The notes beneath the pieces were generated by a model, which saw nothing but the letters and a program-made list of their open reading frames with translations, searched no databases and was not told where the DNA came from. DNA of 64,000 nucleotides from Oleidesulfovibrio alaskensis DSM 16109 (GTDB lineage: Bacteria > Desulfobacterota > Desulfovibrionia > Desulfovibrionales > Desulfovibrionaceae), in the NCBI RefSeq assembly GCF_000482745.1, contig NZ_AXWQ01000014.1, forward strand, positions 76,670 to 140,669. Direction: 5' to 3'. The translations under genes were made by a program, and so were the position numbers. Shown piece after piece: positions 36,030-44,657 of this stretch (position 1 is the stretch's first letter; every line of letters begins with the position of its first letter).

Positions 36030-36750
36030 AACTGCTTTGCTGCAACTGCGCGGGGTCCGTTACCGGTATCCGGGAGCGGAAAATGACGTGCTGGCCGGTA
36101 TTGATTTTGCGCTGCACCGCCATGACCGCCTCGGGCTGTACGGCCCGAACGGTTCGGGTAAAACCACTTTTCTGCATACCATAATGGGGTTGGTGTGCCC
36201 CCGGCAGGGTGAAGTGCTGTTCGAAGGACGCAGCGTCCGGTCGGAAAAAGACTTCCGCGCGGTGCGCAGCCGGATAGGCCTGTTGCTGCAGAATGCGGAC
36301 GATCAGCTTTTTTGCCCCACCGTGCTGGAAGATGTGGCATTCGGGCCGCTCAATCTGGGCATGGCTCCTGAACGGGCCGCGGAACATGCGCGGCAGACAC
36401 TGGCCGCGCTGGGGCTGAAGGGCTTTGACAGCCGCCTGACACACAGACTGTCAGGTGGTGAGAAAAAGCTTGTTTCTCTGGCCGCGGTGCTGGCCATGCA
36501 GCCGGACGCACTGTTGCTTGATGAACCCACAAACGGTCTTGATCCGGCAACACGCCTGCATATTATTGATATTTTGAACAGTCTGGACGCCGCTCTTATC
36601 ATCATATCTCACGACTGGGATTTTCTGCACCGTACGGTGTCACAGTATCTTACTCTGAAAGCCGGACACCTTGTGCATGATCCGGAAATGGTGCCCCACC
36701 ATCACGCACACGCCCACCCGCACGGGGGCGAACCCCACGCACACAGCTGA
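36019..36750 (+). CDS. nikO: ECF transporter ATPase NikO
   Basis: A 243-residue ATPase. Walker A is GPNGSGKTT (near 41-49), Q-loop LLQNADDQLF, signature LSGGEKKLVSLAAVL, Walker B LLLDEPTNGLD and the H-loop in IISHDWDF. The protein ends in a histidine-rich tail (eight His in the last twenty residues, starting PHHHAHAHPH), a plausible Ni-binding or sensing element. A GGAGG inside nikQ precedes the ATG at 36019. A single ATPase with one T component implies a homodimer. Confidence 0.93.
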   Translation: MSSETALLQLRGVRYRYPGAENDVLAGIDFALHRHDRLGLYGPNGSGKTTFLHTIMGLVCPRQGEVLFEGRSVRSEKDFRAVRSRIGLLLQNADDQLFCPTVLEDVAFGPLNLGMAPERAAEHARQTLAALGLKGFDSRLTHRLSGGEKKLVSLAAVLAMQPDALLLDEPTNGLDPATRLHIIDILNSLDAALIIISHDWDFLHRTVSQYLTLKAGHLVHDPEMVPHHHAHAHPHGGEPHAHS

Positions 36751-36776
36751 CAGCGGCAGCCGCTCCGGTTTCTGTT

Positions 36777-37598
36777 TCAGTCAATGGATTCCAGATGCTT
36801 CTGCAGATAGCGGGTGCGCAGAGCCTGTATGGTGCCGTCCTGCTGCATGTGGCGCAACGCGTTGTTGACAGCCGGCATGAGCCGCTGCTCCGGTCCTGAA
36901 AGCAGCAGAGCAAGCGGGGTAAGCGCAGAAAAACGGTAGACGATGACCACGGCATGTTCCTGCTTTTCCTGCCACAGCAGCCATTCAGCTTCGTTTTCTT
37001 CCATGATGACAGCATCCACTCTTCCCGCCAGCAGCATATGCAGCCCGCTCAGTCCGCTTGTCACATCCACCCTGCGTATGGTGCGCCGCTTAAAGGCTTC
37101 TTCGTACTCTGCGGGAAAAAAGTACCCCAGCCGTGCGGCCATGGTTCTGCCAGCCAGATCCTGCGGCGAACGGACAGGAACGGCGCTGCTTCTGCGCATC
37201 AGGATTATATTGCCCGATTGTCCGACGGGCAGGCTTTCTGCCATGGGCAATGTCAGATTGGGGTGCCATGAACGCGAAGAACACAGCACTGCATGAATTT
37301 TTCCCTTTGCAAGCGAGCTCTGCAGGCGCGGTTTTGTCATGGGCAGGGTGATGAGCCTTGTCTGTATGCGCCTGAACGCCTCGGTGAACACGGCGGTACA
37401 GTATCCGGTCGTGCGGGCTTCTTCCGTGCCCATGATCCATGGGGGAGTTATGATTGCTCCGGCCACAATTGACCGCGGAAGCGGTTTTTCTTCGGCTGCG
37501 CCGTTCAGGGGCGCGCAGGCAATAAAAAACAGCATGATGCAGAGCAGTACCGGCAGACGGACGGCATGAAACCGGAGGCAGGGACATGAAGCAGTCAT
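36777..37598 (-). CDS. Periplasmic solute-binding protein, family 3
   Basis: A 273-residue protein with a signal peptide (LPVLLCIMLFFIAC and onward, cleavage near NGA-AEE). It has a family-3 binding fold: GAIITPPWIMG at the start, SVAKGKIHAVL-like SSLAKGKIHAVLC, DLAGRTMAARLGYFFP, and LLAGRVDAVIMEENEAE. The conserved Arg of amino-acid binders is not obvious, so the ligand is unknown. No transporter genes adjoin it; such orphans often act as sensors. Start choice is uncertain: ATG 37598, ATG 37622 and GTG 37640 are in frame and none has a good ribosome-binding site. It converges on nikO with 26 bp between. Confidence 0.75.
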   Translation of the reverse strand: MTASCPCLRFHAVRLPVLLCIMLFFIACAPLNGAAEEKPLPRSIVAGAIITPPWIMGTEEARTTGYCTAVFTEAFRRIQTRLITLPMTKPRLQSSLAKGKIHAVLCSSRSWHPNLTLPMAESLPVGQSGNIILMRRSSAVPVRSPQDLAGRTMAARLGYFFPAEYEEAFKRRTIRRVDVTSGLSGLHMLLAGRVDAVIMEENEAEWLLWQEKQEHAVVIVYRFSALTPLALLLSGPEQRLMPAVNNALRHMQQDGTIQALRTRYLQKHLESID

Positions 37599-37806
37599 GA
37601 GGGGTAAAAAAAGGGTGCGCATGGGCCGCTGAGAATACACATGTAAGCGGCAATTGCAACAGGCGTTGCGGCACTTTTACTTTTTGATGTATAACGTGCT
37701 GCCGTTATTCATTGTCTGCACAGGGCGTCTGCTCAAGCTGCGCGCACCGGCCGGCGCAGCCGCTCAGAAACCGCATGCGTCCGGCACGCGGGCAGAAAAG
37801 GCAGCG

Positions 37807-38643
37807 TTATGTGGCCGGAGGCCAGACCACGCGGTTGAAGCCATCGCAGCCGCGTTCCGCAGTGCGGTGGTAACGTACGGCCGGTTTGCCGAACAACATG
37901 ACATAGCCTGACGTATGGGCTTCGGGTATGCCCAGCCCGCGGGCTATGCGGGGGGCTATTTCGCTCATGGCCCAGGTGGCGAAACCGCACCACAGTGTAC
38001 CCAGTCCGCAGGCAGCGGCCATCAGTTCAAAATACGTCAGTGCAACATGAACATCGGCCTGTGCGGTGGTGTTTGTGCGCGGCGCCGTTACCCACAGCAG
38101 ATGGGGGGCATTGCGGAAAATGATGTCGGTCCCCGTGTCCCAGCGGGCCAGCGCGGCCTGAAAGAATGCGGTCTGCGGATGGCTGCACCCGTCTGCGAGA
38201 GCTTCACGCACGGCTTCCACGGTGTCATGCCGCAGTCTGTTCATGGTCTGCGGGTCATCAACAACAGTGAACAGCAGCCCCCGCTGATTTTTGCCCGAAG
38301 GAGCATGCGCCGCGGCGTCAACGGTTCTGCGGATGAGTGCGCTGTCCACCGCTTCGGGCAGAAAGCGCCGGACAGAGCGTCTGCCTTTCATCAGAATTTC
38401 AAGCGCTTCGGGTTGGGGAAAGCGGTTTTTGAGCGGGGTGCAGGATTCGGGTGTTACACCGCGGAAAGAAAGAGCACCGCAGGGACAGACGGTAACGCAG
38501 TGCAGACAGCCGATACAGCGTTTTTCCCTCCGCGGGGCAACGGCGGGTATGCCGTTTTCCATGCGGATGATGCCTGTGGGACAGTCGCGCGCGCACTCTG
38601 CGCACCCGATGCAGCGTTCTGTGGCTATGGTAATGTCCGGCAC
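37807..38643 (-). CDS. Nitroreductase with N-terminal two-cluster ferredoxin domain
   Basis: A 278-residue fusion. Residues 11-60 hold two [4Fe-4S] motifs (CIGCAECARDCP and CIGCLHCVTVCP). The rest is an FMN nitroreductase domain beginning ILMKGRRSVRRFLPEAVD, with the FMN-contacting RRSVR and the C-terminal GIPEAHTSGYVMLFGKP. The ferredoxin part would feed electrons to the flavin, so donors other than NAD(P)H are likely. It starts (GTG) 2 bp after the cheX stop codon and is probably co-transcribed with cheR-HDOD-cheX. Confidence 0.9.
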   Translation of the reverse strand: MPDITIATERCIGCAECARDCPTGIIRMENGIPAVAPRREKRCIGCLHCVTVCPCGALSFRGVTPESCTPLKNRFPQPEALEILMKGRRSVRRFLPEAVDSALIRRTVDAAAHAPSGKNQRGLLFTVVDDPQTMNRLRHDTVEAVREALADGCSHPQTAFFQAALARWDTGTDIIFRNAPHLLWVTAPRTNTTAQADVHVALTYFELMAAACGLGTLWCGFATWAMSEIAPRIARGLGIPEAHTSGYVMLFGKPAVRYHRTAERGCDGFNRVVWPPAT

Positions 38644-38645
38644 GG

Positions 38646-39128
38646 CTATTCTTCGATGGCGCCTATGGACATTTCCACCACCAGCTGCCCCTGAGGCGTG
38701 GTGAAGGGGATGGCGAGAATGGGTTCTTTGTTGACGTGGCTCAGCGTGTGATTTTTTCCGATGATGACCGTGGGGGTGGAAGCCTGAAACTTCAGCCCTT
38801 CGTTGGCAAGGTGCGCGCGGGCCTGTCCTGCGATCATGTTGGTCAGTTCGCCTACGGCATCGGCTATGTCATCGTTGATGCGTGAATACTCTTCGCCCAG
38901 CATGTTGCTGACGATGTGCAGAATGCATTTTTCTTCAAGCGTGAGCGAAATGACACCGGTGGCCTGGCCGTTGATGCCGATAAGGCCGGTAACATCACCC
39001 ACGGCTACTCTTTTAGTGTTGATATATGGCTTGCCCGGCGTAGCCTGCACCATGGCCATGGTGCCCAGCACGTCAATGACTGCGCTGAGAAACGGGTTTA
39101 TGAAGCGGACATCATATTTACTGCTCAT
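38646..39128 (-). CDS. cheX: CheX-like chemotaxis phosphatase
   Basis: A 160-residue CheX-family protein. The phosphatase signature ExxN appears in DAVGELTNMIAGQ (Glu93/Asn96 by count), supplying the residues that dephosphorylate CheY-P. Conserved FINPFLSAVIDVL at the start and the dimer strand near the end fit the family. Length is normal. It lies downstream of the HDOD gene (132-bp gap) and upstream of the ferredoxin-nitroreductase. Confidence 0.9.
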   Translation of the reverse strand: MSSKYDVRFINPFLSAVIDVLGTMAMVQATPGKPYINTKRVAVGDVTGLIGINGQATGVISLTLEEKCILHIVSNMLGEEYSRINDDIADAVGELTNMIAGQARAHLANEGLKFQASTPTVIIGKNHTLSHVNKEPILAIPFTTPQGQLVVEMSIGAIEE

Positions 39129-39260
39129 GGCGAGTGAATCCCAGAACTGGGGCGCCGTGTCAAGTCTGGCGCCCGTCCGCTCCGCATCATGTGGTGCTGC
39201 TGCAGCGGGTTGGGGCAGAGCGGAGCGGCAGTGCGGCCGCTCCGTTTCTGCCTGAATCTG

Positions 39261-40316
39261 TTACAGAATGGCTTTGAAGAGTTCCTCGATATGCGAGTCG
39301 AAGAGTCCGACGATTTCCACAAGGTCATCACCCTGCAGGGGAATGCGTTCCCATGCTCCTTCTTCCATGCCGGGCAGCAGGTACATGCCCCCGGAAGATA
39401 TTTCCATGGCATTGGCCATATTGTCAGCCAGCTGCAGAATTGAAGCCGCAAGCTGGTCCTGCGCCTGCGAAGGGGCATGGTGAAAAGCCAGACAGTCCAC
39501 CATGGATGCCGGAAACTTCCATTCGGTAAGCAGCTGTTTGGCCACCTGCGTGTGGTCAAAGCCCAGATGATCTTCTTCGCTTTCCACCACCGGCAGCTGA
39601 TTTTCGCGGGCGTAGAGCAGCAGCTGAACCGAGGCGTAAGGCATTTTTTTAAAGATTATCAGCCTGCCCACATCATGCAGCAGACCGGCGGTGAAAAATT
39701 TGTCGGCCTTCATGCCTTCTATGCGCGAAGCGATGAGCTTGGCAAACACGCCGCAGCTTACAGAATGCTTCCAGAAGGCTTTCATGTCGATGAGTTCCTG
39801 CGGGATATCCTTGAACACATTGATGGCGGATATACCCAGCGCCAGCGTGGAAACTTCTTCCACTCCCACTATGGCTATGGCGTGGCTTACATCCTCGACG
39901 GTGTGTGCAAGACCGTAAAACGGGCTGTTCACCAGCTTGAGCAGCTTGGCTGTCAGGCCAAGATCGTTGCTGATTTCGCGGCTGATGTCGTCAGCCGAGC
40001 TGTTGGGCGAATCGAGCACTTTACGGATGCGGAAGTAGATGTCCGGAAACGAGGCAAGCTGCGTTTCGCTGGAGACAAGCTCTCCCACGGACACGTCGCC
40101 CGGTTCGAAGTTGTCACGCAGGTATTCCAGATTGCGCGCGGTGCGGGCGTCCTCGTCGGGCATTATCCACCCTGCAGAGAGCGCTTTTGCCGTGCGGAAA
40201 ACTCCGATGCGGTACAGCTGAAGCATGGCTTCGTTGTCCGGATCGGCATATGTGAAGAAATTTCTAACATAGTCCTCGCTAAGGGCCATGTGGTCGTTTG
40301 ATGCGTTTTGGCTCAT
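39261..40316 (-). CDS. HDOD-domain signalling protein
   Basis: A 351-residue protein with a central HDOD domain (about 105-300): FPDIYFRIRKVLDSPNSSADDISREI, the degenerate metal site HDVGRLI, and KLIASRIEG. The N-terminal 100 residues and C-terminal tail (from about 300) show no known catalytic motif. HDOD proteins lack the full HD metal pair and act as signalling scaffolds in two-component, chemotaxis or cyclic di-GMP networks. Neighbours cheR and cheX support a taxis role. GGAGGG lies before the ATG. Confidence 0.9.
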   Translation of the reverse strand: MSQNASNDHMALSEDYVRNFFTYADPDNEAMLQLYRIGVFRTAKALSAGWIMPDEDARTARNLEYLRDNFEPGDVSVGELVSSETQLASFPDIYFRIRKVLDSPNSSADDISREISNDLGLTAKLLKLVNSPFYGLAHTVEDVSHAIAIVGVEEVSTLALGISAINVFKDIPQELIDMKAFWKHSVSCGVFAKLIASRIEGMKADKFFTAGLLHDVGRLIIFKKMPYASVQLLLYARENQLPVVESEEDHLGFDHTQVAKQLLTEWKFPASMVDCLAFHHAPSQAQDQLAASILQLADNMANAMEISSGGMYLLPGMEEGAWERIPLQGDDLVEIVGLFDSHIEELFKAIL

Positions 40317-40406
40317 GCCGTCCCTCCGTGGCGGGGAAAATTGTCACTAGGCGTAAGCGGGAACATGGCGGTTCCTGCTTTCCTGTCCCGTGCCGCAACA
40401 GGCGGC

Positions 40407-41390
40407 TTACTCTTCCTTTTTGTAGCAGATGGCACCGGGCTTGGGCACGGGCCTGAACGCCGTGGAAAGTTTGTGTATGCTTTCCGAGTGGCCGAGGAAA
40501 AGGTGACCGCCGGGCAGCAGGTTGTCGTAAAACGCGGTGATGGCCTTTTTCTTCATGGCATCATCAAAGTAGATGATGACATTGCGGCAGAAGACAATGT
40601 GCGAGCGGGGTACGCGGCGGGTGGACGCAGGGTCGCTCAGATTGACGGGGCCGAATTGTACCAGCTTTTGCACGCGGGGCTTCACCTGATAGCCTGCATC
40701 AACCTTGTCGAAGTATTTTGCTATGATGCCTTTAGGCGTGGTGCGCAGGGCATAGTCGGTATACACGCCGGCACGGGCCAGCCGCAGCATGGCGGGCGAA
40801 AGGTCATTGGCCGTTATGCGTATGTTCCATCCGATGATGGACATGCCCAGCGCCTCGTGCAGCATGATAGCAAGCGTGTAAGGCTCTTCGCCCGAAGAAC
40901 AGCCGGCGGACCATATGAACAGTTCCTTGCGGCCCAGTGCTTCCTGCTTGGCCAGAGTCTCTTTCAGTATTTCGTTCTGAAAGATGCCCAGCTGGCGCGC
41001 ATCGCGGTAAAAACTGGTTTCGTTGGTGGTCACCTTTTCACAGATGACCTCCATTTCCGCCGCTCTGTTCTTGTCCAGCTGCAGATAGTCGTAATATTCT
41101 TTGAATGTCTTCAGACCCAGCTCACTCAGGCGCGCGCCGAGTCTGTTTTCAAGCAGGTATTTGCGTTTGATGGAAATACTGATGCCGGTTTTGTTGTAAA
41201 TGAAGTCGGCCAGTTTTTCGAATTCTTCGTCGGTTATCTTGGCAGTTTTGCGCAGGCCGAGCTGCCGTGTGGGCAGTCTGCCGGAGGTGATGCCGCTGGC
41301 AAGCCCCCCTGTGACGCCGGCGGGCGCAGCCGTTGCTCCGCCACCGGTGCGCGTACCGGAACCGAGCTTGCTGGAGGAGAAAAGAGACAT
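40407..41390 (-). CDS. cheR: Chemotaxis protein methyltransferase CheR
   Basis: A 327-residue SAM-dependent methyltransferase that methylates glutamates on chemoreceptors. After a Gly/Ala-rich N-terminal extension (about 1-50) comes the CheR alpha domain (LADFIYNKTGISISIKRKYLLENRLGARL). The SAM domain follows, with WSAGCSSGEEPYTLAIML as the SAM-binding loop, ITANDLSPAML, and FCRNVIIYFD. E. coli CheR is 286 residues; the extra N-terminus accounts for the difference. First gene of the minus-strand group; AAGGGTGG precedes the ATG. Confidence 0.95.
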   Translation of the reverse strand: MSLFSSSKLGSGTRTGGGATAAPAGVTGGLASGITSGRLPTRQLGLRKTAKITDEEFEKLADFIYNKTGISISIKRKYLLENRLGARLSELGLKTFKEYYDYLQLDKNRAAEMEVICEKVTTNETSFYRDARQLGIFQNEILKETLAKQEALGRKELFIWSAGCSSGEEPYTLAIMLHEALGMSIIGWNIRITANDLSPAMLRLARAGVYTDYALRTTPKGIIAKYFDKVDAGYQVKPRVQKLVQFGPVNLSDPASTRRVPRSHIVFCRNVIIYFDDAMKKKAITAFYDNLLPGGHLFLGHSESIHKLSTAFRPVPKPGAICYKKEE

Positions 41391-41433
41391 TGATTACCAC
41401 CCTTTTGATAATTGGGACTCTGATTGTCTATTC

Positions 41434-41461
41434 TTTATAGCAAACTATGCTTACTATGCAA
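41434..41461 (-). promoter_or_regulatory. Putative cheR promoter
   Basis: On the minus strand TTGCAT and TATAAA are separated by 16 nt, about 45 bp before the cheR start codon. Confidence 0.45.
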
Positions 41462-41526
41462 CCGCGTCAGCGAGTATTCAATTATAGTCCGCAAGTTGTC
41501 CGTCAAAGTATGTGCACTCCGCGCGG

Positions 41527-41552
41527 GCAGGCCACGGCATACTGTGGCCTGC
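41527..41552. repeat. Perfect 9-bp inverted repeat upstream of the Crp/Fnr gene
   Basis: GCAGGCCAC (41527-41535) and GTGGCCTGC (41544-41552) flank an 8-nt loop. No T-run follows. It lies 85 bp before the regulator's start codon and could be a leader hairpin. Confidence 0.45.
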
Positions 41553-41637
41553 GGCTGTATAGTCTGATATCCGTGTTGCATCGGCGGCTGTGCATGCAGA
41601 AAAAAACACCGCATGTGCACGCAGACAGGAGCAAGAC

Positions 41638-42339
41638 ATGGATAGCACAAAAAATGACAACCGGAGCAGAGAAGCGCTTTTTTCCATAGAAGGGGTGAAC
41701 CGCGAGTGGGCAGCCGTGCTTGACCTCGGGGTGTGTTCTTCTCTGCCCCGCGGGTACGAACTGACCAGCATCGACCCGTCTGATTTTTATCTGCTCGTGA
41801 GCGGCTCGCTTAAACTCTCCTGCCTTGCCGAAGACGGGCACGAGCGGGTGGTGATGATAATCGGCGCGGGTACACTTTTCGGTGAAATAGCCCACCTGCA
41901 TCTTTCGGCCCTGCATCAGCACAGTCTGCGTACGCTGGAACCCTGCGAAGTTGCCCGCTTTCCCATGAAGCTGCTTGAGGATGAAAACTTTTACCGCTCT
42001 CATCCGCATCTTATCCGCAGTCTTGTTCATTCGCTGGGCATCAAGGCGGGGGCTTTTTTCGCCCAGCTTTTTGATTCGGGGCTGGTGGAGGTGGACGGCA
42101 GGGTGTGCCGGTGGTTGTACCAGCAGTGGAAACAGCACGGCTGCCGCAGGGTCTGCAGTCCGGGGCTTTCTCAGGGCGATGCCGCGGCCATGCTGGGCAT
42201 ACACCGCAGTTCGCTGTGCAGAGTGATCAGAGAGTTGCGGCAGGCGGGTATCGTGGGTAAATTTTCACGCCGGACTCTTGAGATCAATGATCCGCAGGCC
42301 CTTGCCGGACGGGCTTGTTCCGGCAGGCACATGACCTGA
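41638..42339 (+). CDS. Crp/Fnr-family transcriptional regulator
   Basis: A 233-residue regulator. A cyclic-nucleotide-binding-like beta barrel (about 25-120; MIIGAGTLFGEIAHLHLS in the phosphate-cassette position) leads to a long dimer helix and an HTH at about 180-215 (LSQGDAAAMLGIHRSSLCRVIRELRQAG). In the recognition helix RSSLCR keeps the two arginines that in Crp read TGTGA. The phosphate cassette lacks the Arg-Ser pair that binds cAMP, so the ligand may not be cAMP. A perfect TATGTGA-N6-TCACATA lies 217 bp downstream, before the hydrolase-thioredoxin operon. The start at 41638 has AGGAG upstream. Confidence 0.9.
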   Translation: MDSTKNDNRSREALFSIEGVNREWAAVLDLGVCSSLPRGYELTSIDPSDFYLLVSGSLKLSCLAEDGHERVVMIIGAGTLFGEIAHLHLSALHQHSLRTLEPCEVARFPMKLLEDENFYRSHPHLIRSLVHSLGIKAGAFFAQLFDSGLVEVDGRVCRWLYQQWKQHGCRRVCSPGLSQGDAAAMLGIHRSSLCRVIRELRQAGIVGKFSRRTLEINDPQALAGRACSGRHMT

Positions 42340-42440
42340 GGCTGGTAAGCCTGCATCCGTATATGTGTTTTGCTCCGCCGCCTCGGGGCAGCATTTTGGC
42401 AGGCCCTGCGTTTTTTCCCGCCTGCTTCTTACAGTGACAT

Positions 42441-42472
42441 AACGCTGCGCACAGAATTGCGCAGCGTTTTTT
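42441..42472 (+). terminator. Terminator of the Crp/Fnr gene
   Basis: A 10-bp stem AACGCTGCGC / GCGCAGCGTT with an 8-nt loop ends in a run of six Ts. Confidence 0.85.
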
Positions 42473-42555
42473 GTTTGTGTCAGTCTTTTGCGCGTTCTGC
42501 AAAATTTTCTGCGTATTGTCTCTTGTGAGACAGAACTGCGTCCTCTGTTCGTGGT

Positions 42556-42575
42556 TATGTGAAAAACATCACATA
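42556..42575 (+). promoter_or_regulatory. Crp-type operator TATGTGA-N6-TCACATA
   Basis: Two perfect 7-bp half-sites with the canonical 6-nt spacer, 111 bp upstream of the hydrolase start codon. The regulator encoded just upstream is the obvious candidate to bind it. Confidence 0.75.
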
Positions 42576-42686
42576 GCGCGAAAGCGTCGTACGCGTACCC
42601 CTGACAGGCCGCGCGCGGCCATCTGGCCGGCACAGGGAACACGCTGCGGTGAGCTTTTTCACAATCAAGCAAGCAGAGGGTTTTTC

Positions 42687-44210
42687 ATGACTTTTGACCG
42701 CAGTAAAATCAAAAACGTAGTCATGATCATGCTGGATACCCTGCAGTTCAACTATCTGGGCTGCTACGGCAACAAGCAGGTCAAGACTCCGAACCTGGAC
42801 AGGTTCGCCCGTCAGTCCGTTCTTTTTGAAAATGCCTACAGCGAAGGGCTGCCTACCATTCCGGTGCGCCGTGCGCTGATGACCGGCCGCTTCACCCTGC
42901 CTTACGGCGGGTGGAAGCCCCTTTCCGGCGACGACACCACCATCACCGACATCCTCTGGGGGCGCAATGTGCAGACCGCGCTCATTTATGACACCGCTCC
43001 CATGCGCCTTGCCAAGTTCGGCTATTCCAGAGGTTTTGACTATGTGGATTTCTGCCCCGGGCAGGAACTCGATCATACCACCTTTGCCGACATGCCGCTG
43101 GATCCGGCTCTCAAGCCGGAAGATTTCACGTCGCCTTCCATGGTCTGGGACAAGGACGGCAACCTGATTGATGATGACAGCAAGCAATTGTTGGACGAGA
43201 TAGGTTGTTTTCTGCGTCAGATGCAGCACCGCCGCAGTGACGCCGACAGTTATGTGGCCAAGGTGATGAACCGGACGGAATACTGGCTGCGCGAACGGCG
43301 CGACAAAAGCCGTCCGTTCTTCCTGTGGGTGGATTCCTTTGATCCGCACGAGCCCTGGGATCCGCCGTCAGTATGGGAAGGCACTCCCTGCCCGTACGAC
43401 CCCGACTACGAAGGAAACCCCATTCTGCTGGCTCCGTGGACACCGGTGGAAGGACGCATTTCCGAACGCGAATGCGAACATGTGCGCGCCCTGTACATGG
43501 AAAAAATCACCATGGTGGATAAATGGGTGGGACGCATTCTTGATTCGCTGCGCGAACAGGGACTGATGGACGAGACCATGGTTGTGGTCATGTCCGACCA
43601 CGGGCAGCCCATGGGCAACGGTGAACACGGGCACGGCATCATGCGCAAGTCGCGCCCGTGGCCCTATGAAGAACTGGTGCACGTACCTCTGCTTATGCAC
43701 ATTCCCGGTGTGCAGGGCGGGCAGCGCATATCGTCTTTTGTCCAGAATGTGGATGTGACCGCCACCATCATGGATGTGATGAATCTGGCCGACACCGAAG
43801 ACGGTGTGTCCGATCATGGCATGAACACATTCGGCGCCGAGAGCATGCAGGGCGAAAGCCTGCTGCCTCTCATGCGGGGCGAGGCCGATTCTGTGCGCGA
43901 GTATGCCATTGCAGGATATTACGGCATGTCGTGGTCCATCATCACCGAAGACTACAGCTATGTGCACTGGCTTGTCAGCGAAGACGAAAAGAACCGCGCC
44001 GACTGCGTGGAAGGCGCCGACAAGGAAATGTCCGAGGAGATGTGGACCTGCACCGCAGGAGCCAAGGTTCAGATGCCCGAACATAACGAACTGTATGACA
44101 GGCGTACCGACCCCTTCCAGCTGAACAACATTGCCGCGCAGAAGCCCGAAGTGGCCGAAGAACTGCTGCAGAAGCTCAAGCTGGTCATTGGCGGGCTGCG
44201 CACGACCTAA
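42687..44210 (+). CDS. Sulfatase-fold (alkaline phosphatase superfamily) hydrolase with Thr nucleophile position
   Basis: A 507-residue protein with the sulfatase fold. Metal ligands are present: Asp17 (MIMLDTLQ), and the Asp-His pair of VVMSDHGQPMGNGEHGHG. The nucleophile motif C/S-x-P-x-R is here Thr57-I-P-V-R, followed by the normal RALMTGR. A formylglycine cannot form from Thr, so this is unlikely to be a classical sulfatase; Thr nucleophiles occur in phosphodiesterases of the superfamily. No signal peptide, so cytoplasmic. The start at 42687 lies after a GCAGAGGG; the frame upstream to 42471 is not coding-like. First gene before trx, trxR and two transporters. Confidence 0.82.
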   Translation: MTFDRSKIKNVVMIMLDTLQFNYLGCYGNKQVKTPNLDRFARQSVLFENAYSEGLPTIPVRRALMTGRFTLPYGGWKPLSGDDTTITDILWGRNVQTALIYDTAPMRLAKFGYSRGFDYVDFCPGQELDHTTFADMPLDPALKPEDFTSPSMVWDKDGNLIDDDSKQLLDEIGCFLRQMQHRRSDADSYVAKVMNRTEYWLRERRDKSRPFFLWVDSFDPHEPWDPPSVWEGTPCPYDPDYEGNPILLAPWTPVEGRISERECEHVRALYMEKITMVDKWVGRILDSLREQGLMDETMVVVMSDHGQPMGNGEHGHGIMRKSRPWPYEELVHVPLLMHIPGVQGGQRISSFVQNVDVTATIMDVMNLADTEDGVSDHGMNTFGAESMQGESLLPLMRGEADSVREYAIAGYYGMSWSIITEDYSYVHWLVSEDEKNRADCVEGADKEMSEEMWTCTAGAKVQMPEHNELYDRRTDPFQLNNIAAQKPEVAEELLQKLKLVIGGLRTT

Positions 44211-44226
44211 CTCCGCAAAATACCCT

Positions 44227-44253
44227 CGCCGCCGGCATGGTCTGCCGGCGGCG
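44227..44253 (+). other. Intercistronic stem-loop
   Basis: An 11-bp perfect stem CGCCGCCGGCA / TGCCGGCGGCG with a 5-nt loop, between the hydrolase and thioredoxin genes. No T-run; a processing or stabilising element is more likely than a terminator. Confidence 0.55.
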
Positions 44254-44278
44254 GATGATATCATATCAGAGGTGATTC

Positions 44279-44587
44279 ATGTTTACTCAGCTTACCGACG
44301 CAGACTTTGAACAGGTACTGGCCGCCACAGCCTCCGGCGTGGTCATCTTTTTCAAAAAGCAGTGCCCGCACTGCAAGAACATGGAAAAAGTGCTCGAAAA
44401 GTTTGCCGCCAAAAATCCCGATGTGGCCCTGTTCAGCATGGACAGCGAGGAAAATCCCGCCACTGTGGAAAGGCTGGAGGCGGAACGGGCGCCCACCATT
44501 ATTGTCATCAAGAACGGCGCCGTGGCCGCGCGCAAGGCCGGACTGATGAATCCCAAGGAAATGAAGGCGTTTTTCGCCGCGGCGTAG
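44279..44587 (+). CDS. Atypical thioredoxin, CPHC active site
   Basis: A 102-residue thioredoxin-fold protein. The active site is CPHC (FFKKQCPHCKNM, about 29-40) instead of CGPC, and the cis-proline is present in ERAPTIIV. CPHC raises the redox potential and matches desulfothioredoxin described from Desulfovibrio vulgaris. It is followed 70 bp later by its likely reductase. It acts in the cytoplasm as a dithiol donor; its target is unknown but may include the adjacent hydrolase. Confidence 0.93.
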   Translation: MFTQLTDADFEQVLAATASGVVIFFKKQCPHCKNMEKVLEKFAAKNPDVALFSMDSEENPATVERLEAERAPTIIVIKNGAVAARKAGLMNPKEMKAFFAAA

Positions 44588-44657
44588 CCGTATTTGCATA
44601 TGCAACCGCCCGCATTGTCCGGGGAGGGCATGCGGGCGCTCAAAAGAGATACGCATC

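Larger units (their letters stand above)
42340..42686. other. Regulatory intergenic region
   Basis: This holds the regulator's terminator (42441-42472) and a perfect Crp-type operator (42556-42575), then the leader of the hydrolase-thioredoxin operon. No coding frame is convincing. Confidence 0.7.
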
